Source: Butyricicoccus pullicaecorum (GTDB taxonomy: Bacteria; Bacillota; Clostridia; Oscillospirales; Butyricicoccaceae). From it: a stretch of 64,000 bases of DNA. Below the pieces are notes generated by a model. That model did no database searches and had not been told where the DNA came from. It was given only the letters and a program-made list of their open reading frames with translations. The stretch lies in NCBI GenBank assembly GCA_018365995.1, contig JAGZIY010000009.1:1-64000 (forward strand), in the 5' to 3' direction. A program made the translations under genes and the position numbers. Numbering within the stretch: position 1 is the stretch's first letter; every line of letters begins with the position of its first letter. Positions 52,292 to 60,371 of the stretch are shown one piece after another.

Positions 52292-53647
52292 TTATTGTGG
52301 CAATTCGTAAAGCTCTGCCGATGCCAGCCGAACGAGTGCTTCGTAGTAGATTTCTGCCGCTGTGGACAGGGAGGTGAAGGACATACATTCATTTGGCATG
52401 TGAGGGTGTGTTTGCTCATCGGGGAAGGTTGCGCCGAATGCGATACCGCAGTCCAGCATACGGGCATAGGATGCGCCTCCCTTGGTAAAGCACTGCGCAG
52501 GCTGTTTGGTCACCTGTGTATAGGCTTCGGAGAGCGCAGTGAGCAGCGGGTGCTGCTGCGGGACATAGAGCAGCTTTTTCTGATCGGTCACGGTATAAGA
52601 AAAATCATACTGCTTGGAAAGTTTTTCGATTTGGGCATCTAATATTTCCGGTGTGGTGCTGCATGGATAACGCACATCTACATATAAATGCAGCCCGTCA
52701 GAGGTCTGTACAAGACCGGTTGGACAAACTGAGGTGGCACCCATTTCTGTATCGTAGGAGGCAATGCCACAGGCAGCACCGTCGGTATCTGGTGAAAAGC
52801 AGGTGTGCAGCAGGGAAAAACAGCGGTTGTATGCCGATTGCGCAAGGTCTACGGTGTGCATATGCTTTGCCAGCGCAAGCAGCGCATTTTGCCCGCGCTG
52901 CGGATTGCGGGACAGGGCGCGTATCCCTGTGAAGGTTTGGGTGATATGGGCAGGCTCCAGCGTCACAGTGACCTGATCGCACACATAATTCTGTATGGTG
53001 GAGCAGGTGATTTGTGAAATCCATGGAAGATTTTGGACAGGCGCTGTTTGTGGAAAGTGAAAATCATACTTTCGAATTCCTTTTTCTCCGTTGACAATGG
53101 GAAAGTTCCCGTCAGGAGAAAATCCCATAATCGGCTGCGGTTCGCGTGCGAAATAGGTGCGCATACATTCCCATGTCGTCTCCTCTGCGCCGCCGGCTAT
53201 GATGCGGATTCCATATTTGCAGGGGATCTGGAGTTCTTTCAAGATGCGGACAACATATAGACAGGCGAGCAGCGGTCCCTTGTCGTCATTGACACCACGT
53301 CCGTACAGCATTTCATTTTCATCAATGTGCATGGAAAAGGGAGGCGTTCGCCAAAGGGATTCTTCGCCGGACTCTACGACGTCCAGATGTCCCAGTACGC
53401 CGATATAGGGGGATTGGCAATCTCCAAAGCGGGCATCGCAGGCATAACCGTCGATATCATGGGTTTCCAGACCACACTTTTTGGCGATTTCCAAAAAACG
53501 GTCAAATACTTGACGGATTGCAGGACCAAAGGGGGCATTGGGCTGCGCGTGCGCAGTATCGCGCACCGATGGGATTGCAACGAGGGTGTGCAGATCTTCT
53601 AAAAATTCGTCTTTATAGGATATCCATTTTTCTTCAAAAGCTGTCAT
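52292..53647 (-). CDS. M20 family dipeptidase (PepV/Sapep-like)
   Basis: 451 residues from the ATG at 53647 (GGAGG 9 bases upstream). Zinc ligands fit M20: GVLGHLDVVES (near 84-94), YGRGVNDDKGPLL with the bridging Asp, AGGAEETTWE with catalytic Glu, and GASYARMLDCGIAFGATFP near the C-terminus. A dimerisation lid lies between. Cleaves dipeptides such as carnosine-like or aminoacyl-histidine peptides. Found 88 bases upstream of the PTS gene on the same strand, an unusual partnership. Confidence 0.93.
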   Translation of the reverse strand: MTAFEEKWISYKDEFLEDLHTLVAIPSVRDTAHAQPNAPFGPAIRQVFDRFLEIAKKCGLETHDIDGYACDARFGDCQSPYIGVLGHLDVVESGEESLWRTPPFSMHIDENEMLYGRGVNDDKGPLLACLYVVRILKELQIPCKYGIRIIAGGAEETTWECMRTYFAREPQPIMGFSPDGNFPIVNGEKGIRKYDFHFPQTAPVQNLPWISQITCSTIQNYVCDQVTVTLEPAHITQTFTGIRALSRNPQRGQNALLALAKHMHTVDLAQSAYNRCFSLLHTCFSPDTDGAACGIASYDTEMGATSVCPTGLVQTSDGLHLYVDVRYPCSTTPEILDAQIEKLSKQYDFSYTVTDQKKLLYVPQQHPLLTALSEAYTQVTKQPAQCFTKGGASYARMLDCGIAFGATFPDEQTHPHMPNECMSFTSLSTAAEIYYEALVRLASAELYELPQ

Positions 53648-53866
53648 AAAAAAATTCCTCCGGACTGATTGTGCTGCGTCAGACAGATGCAATTGCTATA
53701 TAAACTATTATAACAGAGTGATTTGTGAATAAAAGTGTGCAATTGTTGGAAAATTTACTCTTTTATTCTGGAAAAATGTAACATATTTGTGCGAATGATA
53801 CGCCTTGACATTATGCGGCAAAGCTTTACAATGAGACATAGAAGGAAAGAATAGGGGAGCGATGAA

Positions 53867-55408
53867 ATGCAGAATCAAAGAATTCTGGATATTATTGGGA
53901 TTTTGCTGAAGCAGGAGGATTTTATCACCATTCAGCAGATCGCGACAATGTTGCAGGTATCCAATAAAACTATACGCAACGATTTGCAGGTCGTAGGAGA
54001 ATGGGTCAAAGACAATCAGATGACGCTTTGCAAAAAGACGGGCATTGGTATTCGGATTGAGGGGGGCGTCAATCAAAAATTAAAGCTGCTGGAGCAGGTT
54101 CTTGTACGAAGTAAACGGCTCACGGATTATACGCCGCAGGCACGAAAAACCTATATTGGGCTGCGTTTGCTTAATTGTATGGAGCATTGCAGGATTTACG
54201 AGCTTTCCGAGGAACTGTTTGTCAGCCGTGCAACGATTCATAAGGATCTGACGGCATTGCAGGAGCTGCTGGAGCAATACCATATCACATTGGTCCGGAA
54301 AAGCAATCAGGGTGTCTGGCTTTCTGGAAAAGAGCATAATTTGCGTGCGCTCATGTTTGCCCTGATGACAGCCGATAAAGGATATGAGGGTTTGGAAAAA
54401 ATGGTGCGCACGCGTAGCTGTAATGAGCCGAACCAGTTTTTATTTGCGGCGCTGGACTATACGGAACAGGATTTTTTCAAAATTTTAGAGGTGGTCTTGC
54501 AGGTACAAAGCCCATACTGGAAAAAGCTGCCGTTTCGTGCGCTTATCGATGGTTTTTTACAGATTTGCATTTTATGTCTGCGCGTGATGGATCAGAAATT
54601 GGCAGAACTCTCGGACGACTTTATAAAAGAACTCATGCAGAAGCCGCTGTATGCAGAGGCATGTGAAATTTGTGATTTGCTGCAAGAACAGCTGCGGATT
54701 ACACTGCCGGAAATCGAGCGGCGTTATTTGCAGGTCTATCTGCTGGCGCTGCAAAATCAGGAGCAATTGGATAATCAGCATGAGGTCATGCAGATTACAC
54801 AGGATCTGCTTGCGGTTTGGCAGGAAATTTTTCAGCGTCCATTCTCCCATGATGAAGAACTGAAAAGAGCATTGCAAACGCATTTGGGACCGGCAATCAC
54901 ACGCTCACGGCATGGGATTCGTCTGGAGAACCCGATGATGTATGAAATTCACACATATTATGAAAATACCTTCCAAATCGTGCGGCACAGCCTCAAGAGG
55001 CTGGAGGAGAAATATGGCTGTGTCTTTAATGAGGACGAGGTGGGATACTTGACAATCCATTTGGCAGCTGCGCTCGATCGGGCAAAGCAGCCGCTGCGTA
55101 CAATCTTGATTTGTCATCAGGGAATGGGTGCCAAAAATTTGATGATACGAAAGCTGGAAAAGTATATTCCCGAAATTGAAATTGTTTCCACACAAACATT
55201 TATCGCGATTGAAAAGACAGATCTAACCGGCATTGATTTGATTTTGTCAACGCTGCCGCTGGAACTTGACGGTGGGATTCCGATTGTGACCATGCATGCA
55301 TTGCCGCATGACCATGATATTCAGCGCGTGAAATCTGTCGTAGAACAGTATTATAAGCAAAAGAATGATCCGCGCAATCACATCAATGCGGGACTGCTGA
55401 CGTGTTGA
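53867..55408 (+). CDS. PRD-domain transcriptional regulator (BglG/LicR type) with EIIB-like C-terminus
   Basis: 513 residues. N-terminal HTH_11 (FITIQQIATMLQVSNKTIRNDLQVVGEW) and Mga-like HTH (YELSEELFVSRATIHKDLTALQELL), then two PRD domains (YLLALQNQEQLDN, and later HTYYENTFQIVRHSL, GYLTIHLAAALDRAK), then an EIIB-like part (ILICHQGMGAKNLMIRKLEKYIPEI) with a cysteine in the phospho position. No EIIA domain is present. Divergent from the dipeptidase-PTS operon, which it probably controls according to PTS phosphorylation. Confidence 0.92.
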   Translation: MQNQRILDIIGILLKQEDFITIQQIATMLQVSNKTIRNDLQVVGEWVKDNQMTLCKKTGIGIRIEGGVNQKLKLLEQVLVRSKRLTDYTPQARKTYIGLRLLNCMEHCRIYELSEELFVSRATIHKDLTALQELLEQYHITLVRKSNQGVWLSGKEHNLRALMFALMTADKGYEGLEKMVRTRSCNEPNQFLFAALDYTEQDFFKILEVVLQVQSPYWKKLPFRALIDGFLQICILCLRVMDQKLAELSDDFIKELMQKPLYAEACEICDLLQEQLRITLPEIERRYLQVYLLALQNQEQLDNQHEVMQITQDLLAVWQEIFQRPFSHDEELKRALQTHLGPAITRSRHGIRLENPMMYEIHTYYENTFQIVRHSLKRLEEKYGCVFNEDEVGYLTIHLAAALDRAKQPLRTILICHQGMGAKNLMIRKLEKYIPEIEIVSTQTFIAIEKTDLTGIDLILSTLPLELDGGIPIVTMHALPHDHDIQRVKSVVEQYYKQKNDPRNHINAGLLTC

Positions 55409-55519
55409 TTTCTTGCCACATTGATGCGCCTTGTCATCATTTGAGGACGTCTTGAAATTTATCTATATTTCGCCTACAATAATTTCAGAAACAATCAAAA
55501 CATACAGGAGGATATGAAG

Positions 55520-56233
55520 ATGAAACATATTAAGATTGCAGCTGGTCTTGCACATGTAAATTATGGCAATATTGCAGGCGTTGTAAAAGAAATTAGTGAT
55601 GCGGGTGTGGACTATATTCACTCAGATGCAGCAGACATGCATGACTTGCAGAACATGAAGCTGATGGGCGGGCATCAGATTATTGCGGGGATTCGACCAG
55701 TAACAGATTTACCAATCGAATGTCATATTTATACCGTCAGCATGGATCGCATGTTTATTGAGCAGATTGCAGCAGCAGGTGCCAATATGCTGGTGATTCC
55801 GGCAGAGCATTTCATCGGTGCACAGCTTGCGTATATCATTAACTGGTGCCGCGAGATGGGACTCAAGGTAGGTCTGACCTTGGGGTGCTATACTCCGCTG
55901 TGCTTTGTGGAGGAATCCATTTATGATATTGACCGTCTGCACATTGTAACACACGGTGTAGATGAAACAGATGGCAAGGACAACTGGGGCTGGAGAAGAA
56001 GCGTGACCGATTTGGTAACACGTGCGCGCAAGATGATCGACGAGAAGAATCCATCGTGTGAATTGGCAATTGACGGCGGTCTGCGCCATGATAATATGGA
56101 TCCGCTGATTGCCTGCAATCCAGATGTGATTGTTCTGTCTTCCGCGCTGTTTAAGGACCCAGAGGGCGCAGCTGGCGGATATCGCAAGTGCCGTGCTGCG
56201 ATTGATGCAGCAGCTGAAAAGTATGGACTCTAA
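55520..56233 (+). CDS. divergent ribulose-phosphate 3-epimerase-like TIM barrel
   Basis: 237 residues from the ATG at 55520, with GGAGG 8 bases upstream; an ATG two codons earlier has 2-base spacing. AGLAHVNYGNIAGVVKEISDAGVDYIHSDAADMHDL keeps part of the RPE metal region (HxD), while the usual HxDxMDG is altered; IPAEHFIGAQLAYIINWCREMGLKVGL follows, and CELAIDGGLRHDNMDPLIAC matches the closing VDGG phosphate loop. It probably acts on a sugar phosphate other than ribulose 5-phosphate. Confidence 0.75.
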   Translation: MKHIKIAAGLAHVNYGNIAGVVKEISDAGVDYIHSDAADMHDLQNMKLMGGHQIIAGIRPVTDLPIECHIYTVSMDRMFIEQIAAAGANMLVIPAEHFIGAQLAYIINWCREMGLKVGLTLGCYTPLCFVEESIYDIDRLHIVTHGVDETDGKDNWGWRRSVTDLVTRARKMIDEKNPSCELAIDGGLRHDNMDPLIACNPDVIVLSSALFKDPEGAAGGYRKCRAAIDAAAEKYGL

Positions 56234-56888
56234 TATAAGCGCTATGACCCATTCCTCCGTAAAGTCTGTTGTAAAGGATTATCTTTGGATCACATTGTCC
56301 GCCGTTTTTACCGCAATGGCAGTGAACCTGTTTTTTCAGTCTACCGGACTCGCGCCGGGCGGTATTACCGGACTTGCAATTATTTTTTCGCTTATCACAC
56401 ACATTCCGGTTTCCTATATGTCTCTTGCGATTTCGATTCCCCTTTTGATTTTGGCGACGGTGCTGTTGGGCAAAGGGTTCGGAATCAAGACACTCTATAT
56501 TACGTTGATTACGCCGCTTTTTATGGAAATTGTGCCTGTACTGGACTTAAAGAGTATTTGTGCAGCTCTGCCATGGATTGCAGCGCCGCTGATTGCAGCG
56601 ATTGCAGGCGGCATACTGGTTGGCGCCGCAGTGGGAATTGCACTCAATCACCAGTGCGCGACGGGTGGAACCGATGTGATTGCACTTTTGATTCAATATG
56701 TATTTCGATTTTTGAAGGTTCCCACGATTTTATTCTGTCTGGATGGCAGTGTTGTTATTGCGTCCGGTATAATTTCGGGGAATATATGGATTGCAGGGTT
56801 TAGTTTGCTTTCGCTGTTTATCATCATGCAGACCATTCGCAAGATTACGGCAATGAAGCAGCCAGACAGCGTACAGCCCGTCAAATAG
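56223..56888 (+). CDS. YitT family membrane protein
   Basis: About 221 residues from ATG 56223, overlapping the previous gene by 11 bases; an ATG at 56244 is also possible, neither with a strong ribosome binding site. Five or six membrane helices; the family stretch GLAPGGITGLAIIFSLITHIPVSYMSL and the loop NHQCATGGTDVIALLIQYVFRFLKVPT are YitT/DUF161 patterns. The C-terminal DUF2179 domain common in the family is absent, so it is the short form. Function unknown. Confidence 0.85.
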   Translation: MDSNISAMTHSSVKSVVKDYLWITLSAVFTAMAVNLFFQSTGLAPGGITGLAIIFSLITHIPVSYMSLAISIPLLILATVLLGKGFGIKTLYITLITPLFMEIVPVLDLKSICAALPWIAAPLIAAIAGGILVGAAVGIALNHQCATGGTDVIALLIQYVFRFLKVPTILFCLDGSVVIASGIISGNIWIAGFSLLSLFIIMQTIRKITAMKQPDSVQPVK

Positions 56889-56909
56889 AGAAAAATAGAC
56901 AGATAGATA

Positions 56910-56956
56910 CAGCCCCCTCTGATTCGGATTATTCCGATATCAGAGGGGGCTGCTTG
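56910..56956. terminator. strong bidirectional hairpin
   Basis: CAGCCCCCTCTGAT / ATCAGAGGGGGCTG with further pairs TCGGA/TCCGA inside. Between YitT (+) and the phospholipase-family gene (-). Confidence 0.8.
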
Positions 56957-56957
56957 T

Positions 56958-57887
56958 TCAGCGGGCTGTGTCTGGCATACGCAGATAGTTTCCAAAATCA
57001 AATGGTTCGTAGTAGGAGAGATTGAGCATCCAGCCGGAATCAAATTGGGCAGCATAGCTGCTGGCAAGCTCAGCGGCTTTATCTCGCGCCAACTCAAATA
57101 GCTGCATGACACTCTCTGTGCACACGATATCTGGATTCCATAGATTGTGCCATGGGCTGTGGGATTCGTTGAGTGCGTCCCACTGCGGCAAGCCGAATTT
57201 GATATGAGAGGTGAGGAGTGCTCCCTTTCCTAAAATTTGCTCGACCGCGCGGGCGGGTGTGCGTAAAAGCTTACCAGACCGAAAGAAAAGGCGCTGATAG
57301 GTCAGAGTTTCGGAGAATATCGGACGTAATGTCCGGGTGGGGATATCTTCACGCAGTACGCGGCGAATGAGATGGTGCAAGACAACTGCAAGCACAGCGG
57401 TTTCCTCATCGGTCAGCTGATAGTTTTCGGTGGGAAGCCGCAGATGGTCTCCCTTTAAGGCGTCGAACAGCGCACAGTCGATATCCGATTCGATTTGACA
57501 ATGAATGAGGGTGGGATTTTCCTTTGGCATTGCAGTGAGGCACTCGTGCTGACGGCAGTATACATAAGGATGGAGTGTACTGTCGAGCGCATAATGACAA
57601 AGAAAGCCATAAAAATATGCTGCTGCAATATGATGCGCATTTCCAGTCAAGCGATTGACAGCTTCGGCAAAGACGGCAAAGAGCTCATCTGTTTTTTCTT
57701 CATGTAAACGTGCGCCAGTTTTATGCAGTGGACTGCCGCTATATACCTTGTGGCAGAACAGGGGATCCGGACCTTGCAGACCCCAGCGAAATACGGCTGG
57801 ATGCAGGGCGGCTTCGCGCTGTGCGGCGGCAGGAAAAAACGCAAGTGCAGCTTCTCCGAAGAGGTCATGTGCGATAAAATCTGCCAT
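56958..57887 (-). CDS. zinc-dependent phospholipase C family protein
   Basis: 309 residues from the ATG at 57887 (AAAGGAAGG upstream; the long upstream frame is not protein-like). ADFIAHDLFGEAALAFF at the N-terminus, GLQGPDPLFCHKVYSGSPLHK and FYGFLCHYALDSTLHPYVYCR supply the Asp/His cluster of the zn_dep_PLPC family. No signal peptide, so it acts inside the cell; such proteins are often found in Clostridia with unknown substrate. Confidence 0.88.
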   Translation of the reverse strand: MADFIAHDLFGEAALAFFPAAAQREAALHPAVFRWGLQGPDPLFCHKVYSGSPLHKTGARLHEEKTDELFAVFAEAVNRLTGNAHHIAAAYFYGFLCHYALDSTLHPYVYCRQHECLTAMPKENPTLIHCQIESDIDCALFDALKGDHLRLPTENYQLTDEETAVLAVVLHHLIRRVLREDIPTRTLRPIFSETLTYQRLFFRSGKLLRTPARAVEQILGKGALLTSHIKFGLPQWDALNESHSPWHNLWNPDIVCTESVMQLFELARDKAAELASSYAAQFDSGWMLNLSYYEPFDFGNYLRMPDTAR

Positions 57888-58022
57888 AGCGTAAGTACCT
57901 TCCTTTCTTTTTGGGGGTTGTATCTTTATTATACTTGATTTTCGAAGAGACGGAAAGAGAAAAGATAAAAATTGTATAAGTTCAATGTGTTTTATGAAAA
58001 GTTTGCGCGCTTTTACAAATCT

Positions 58023-58054
58023 TTCATGTTCTTTATCAGAATGAGGTGTATAAT
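58023..58054 (+). promoter_or_regulatory. promoter with TTCAT-type repeats before the two-component genes
   Basis: TATAAT at 58049-58054 with no good -35, preceded by TTCATG and TTTATC spaced about 9 bases. A similar tandem TTCATGAAATATTCAT occurs before htrA at 60286-60301. Candidate binding sites of the response regulator; by eye only. Confidence 0.35.
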
Positions 58055-58123
58055 AAATAAAGATACGGCAGTCTGTATGGATTTGCCGCTCCCTGTGAAT
58101 CTGCAAAAAAGGTGGGAATCCAA

Positions 58124-58807
58124 ATGAATAATAAAAAGATTTTGATTGTGGAAGATGATGAAAATATCAGAGAATTGCTGCGCTTATATTTGGAACGCGA
58201 GGGATATGAGGTTTCAGAGGCGGAAAATGGCGCGGTAGGGCTTTCCAAGTGGAAAGCAGAAAATCCTGATATGATGCTTTTAGATGTCATGATGCCCGTC
58301 ATGGACGGCTGGCAGGTCATCAAGGAGGTACGTGATTCCGGCTCTAGCATGCCTGTAATCATGATTACGGCTAAGGGAGAAACGATGGACAAGGTTTCCG
58401 GTCTGGAACTTGGGGCAGATGACTATATTGTAAAGCCGCTTGAAATGAGAGAGGTTGTTGCGCGTGTCCGCGCGGTCTTGCGCCGCTTGTCTCCAGATGA
58501 TGGCAGTAAACTCACGTTTGATGGGCTGACTATTGACAAGCAGGCTTATGAACTGGTCATTGGAGGCAAGCGTGTCGATGCACCGCCCAAGGAAATTGAA
58601 CTGCTTTATTTTTTGGCGCAAAGCCCAAACAGGGTCTTTACCCGTGCACAACTCCTTGATGATGTTTGGGGCTTTGACTATTTCGGTGATACCCGTACCG
58701 TAGACGTTCATGTAAAACGCCTGCGTGAAAAGCTGGAGGGTGCCTCCGACAAGTGGGAGCTCAAAACCGTATGGGGTGTTGGATATAAGTTTGAAACTAA
58801 AAATTGA
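58124..58807 (+). CDS. OmpR-family response regulator
   Basis: 227 residues from ATG 58124 (AAGGTGGGAATC upstream). Receiver domain: KILIVEDDENIRELLRLYLEREGYEV with the acidic pair at 10-11, phospho-Asp in MMLLDVMMPVMDG (near residue 53), Thr in IMITAKGE and Lys in DYIVKPLEMRE. The C-terminal winged helix has PPKEIELLYFLAQSPNRVFTRAQLLDDVWG and TRTVDVHVKRLREKL. Paired with the kinase and placed before htrA, like CssR of Bacillus. Confidence 0.95.
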   Translation: MNNKKILIVEDDENIRELLRLYLEREGYEVSEAENGAVGLSKWKAENPDMMLLDVMMPVMDGWQVIKEVRDSGSSMPVIMITAKGETMDKVSGLELGADDYIVKPLEMREVVARVRAVLRRLSPDDGSKLTFDGLTIDKQAYELVIGGKRVDAPPKEIELLYFLAQSPNRVFTRAQLLDDVWGFDYFGDTRTVDVHVKRLREKLEGASDKWELKTVWGVGYKFETKN

Positions 58808-58829
58808 GCAGCAGGGGGAGCGGATTGGG

Positions 58830-60278
58830 TTGAATCATAGTTTTTTTACAAAGAATTTTTTATCTTCTGTCGTTTTGATTCTGGTTGCCTTTACCTTGGC
58901 AGCTGGTGCGTTCTTTTATCAGATGGACGGATATGCGAAGGAAGAAAAGGAAGAACAGCTTAGAGCAACGGCATCGTCGATTGCAGAACTTACGACCTAT
59001 GCGGTGAAAACAGGGGATATGCTCAATATCGCGGTACTGGATGTATCTCTTAAGAGTACCGCCAATCAGGATCAAATGAGTATCCTCATTGCAGATATGG
59101 ACGGACAGGTGCTGATGAGTGTAGAGCCAGACGGCAGAGAACTTCTCACTGGCAAGCAGATTCCGATGCCGGTCGTGCGGGAGTTGACACGTACCAGAAA
59201 TTATTCAGAGACGGGGACGCTGGGAACCCTGTTCCGTGAGTCAAACTACATTGTGGGGACGCTGTGTGAGGATACAGATGGCACAGATATGGCGCTTGTA
59301 TTTGTTGCGGCAAGCACAGAGCGTGTGGTCGGGATGCTTCAGCAGGTGACCAAGATTTTTGTTGTGATTTTGCTGGGTGCGCTGGTGTGTGCGCTTGTAA
59401 TCAGCTATTTCATTTCCAGCCGTATGACACGTCCGCTCAAGATGATGGCGAATGCTGCAAAGGAATTTGCGGCAGGCAATTTCAGTGTGCGTGTGCCGGA
59501 GGACAACCACTGTGATGAAATTGATGAACTGGCGAGTTCGTTTAACAATATGGCACGTGACCTTGAGCAGCTTGAGGAACTGACGCAGGGGTTCATTGGC
59601 AATGTATCTCATGAGTTTAAGACGCCAATGACAACCATCAGCGGCTTTGTAGATGGTATGTTGGACGGTACCATTCCGCAGGAGCAGCAGAAAAAGTATC
59701 TGCATGTGATCTCAGATGAAGTCAAGCGACTGTCCCGTATGACCATGAGCATGCTGGCAGCGGCAAAAATTCAGTCAGGAGAACTTATCATCAGTCCGGT
59801 TCCCTTTGATTTTTCTGAAATGACAAGTGAGATTTTGTTCTCCTTTGAGCAGAAAATCAATGAAAAGAATGTTGAGGTCAATGCAGATTTTGCCGATCGT
59901 CTGATGGTTATGGGAGACAGGGATCATGTGTTCCGTGCGGTTTATAATTTGGTGGACAATGCAGTCAAATTTATTGACAATGGGGGCACGCTGCGTGTTT
60001 CTGCATATCCGGCGGGCGCATTCTGCGAATTTTCCATCTGTAATACTGGCGGCGGGATTCCAGCAGAGGATATTCCTTATATTTTTGACAGGTTTTATAA
60101 AACCGATCGCTCCCGTTCCCGAGATCATTCGGGTGCGGGTCTGGGGCTGTACATTGTAAAAAATATTATCAATCTGCATGGCGGTGATATTTCTGTGCGT
60201 TCAGATGGAGGAGAAACCGAATTTTCTTTTACCCTTCCGTTGGCACCGGCAATCAAGTCAGGAAAATTCCAGAAATAA
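58830..60278 (+). CDS. sensor histidine kinase, membrane-bound
   Basis: 482 residues from TTG 58830 with AGGGGGAG about 10 bases upstream. Two membrane helices (FLSSVVLILVAFTLAAGAFF and IFVVILLGALVCALVISYFI) frame an extracellular sensor of about 130 residues. HAMP follows (SRMTRPLKMMANAAKEFAAG), then the HisKA site NVSHEFKTPMTTISG, the N-box VYNLVDNAVKFI and G2 region RSRDHSGAGLGLYIVKN. The start lies 22 bases after the regulator stop. Likely partner of the regulator at 58124 and HtrA control. Confidence 0.94.
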   Translation: MNHSFFTKNFLSSVVLILVAFTLAAGAFFYQMDGYAKEEKEEQLRATASSIAELTTYAVKTGDMLNIAVLDVSLKSTANQDQMSILIADMDGQVLMSVEPDGRELLTGKQIPMPVVRELTRTRNYSETGTLGTLFRESNYIVGTLCEDTDGTDMALVFVAASTERVVGMLQQVTKIFVVILLGALVCALVISYFISSRMTRPLKMMANAAKEFAAGNFSVRVPEDNHCDEIDELASSFNNMARDLEQLEELTQGFIGNVSHEFKTPMTTISGFVDGMLDGTIPQEQQKKYLHVISDEVKRLSRMTMSMLAAAKIQSGELIISPVPFDFSEMTSEILFSFEQKINEKNVEVNADFADRLMVMGDRDHVFRAVYNLVDNAVKFIDNGGTLRVSAYPAGAFCEFSICNTGGGIPAEDIPYIFDRFYKTDRSRSRDHSGAGLGLYIVKNIINLHGGDISVRSDGGETEFSFTLPLAPAIKSGKFQK

Positions 60279-60285
60279 TCGGAAG

Positions 60286-60301
60286 TTCATGAAATATTCA
60301 T
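60286..60301 (+). promoter_or_regulatory. tandem TTCAT repeats upstream of htrA
   Basis: TTCATGAAATATTCAT: two TTCAT units 11 bases apart, one helical turn, about 34-49 bases above a TAGAAT -10 at 60335-60340 with a poor -35. Fits an OmpR-family binding site. Confidence 0.4.
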
Positions 60302-60371
60302 ACTTGCGACAATAAAGCATCACAATCTATGCGTAGAATAAAATCAGAACAAACGGAAAGGATGTTACGTC

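Noticed and set aside
52651..53260. Several plus-strand frames opposite the M20 dipeptidase
   Set aside because: Antisense shadows without domains or ribosome binding sites.
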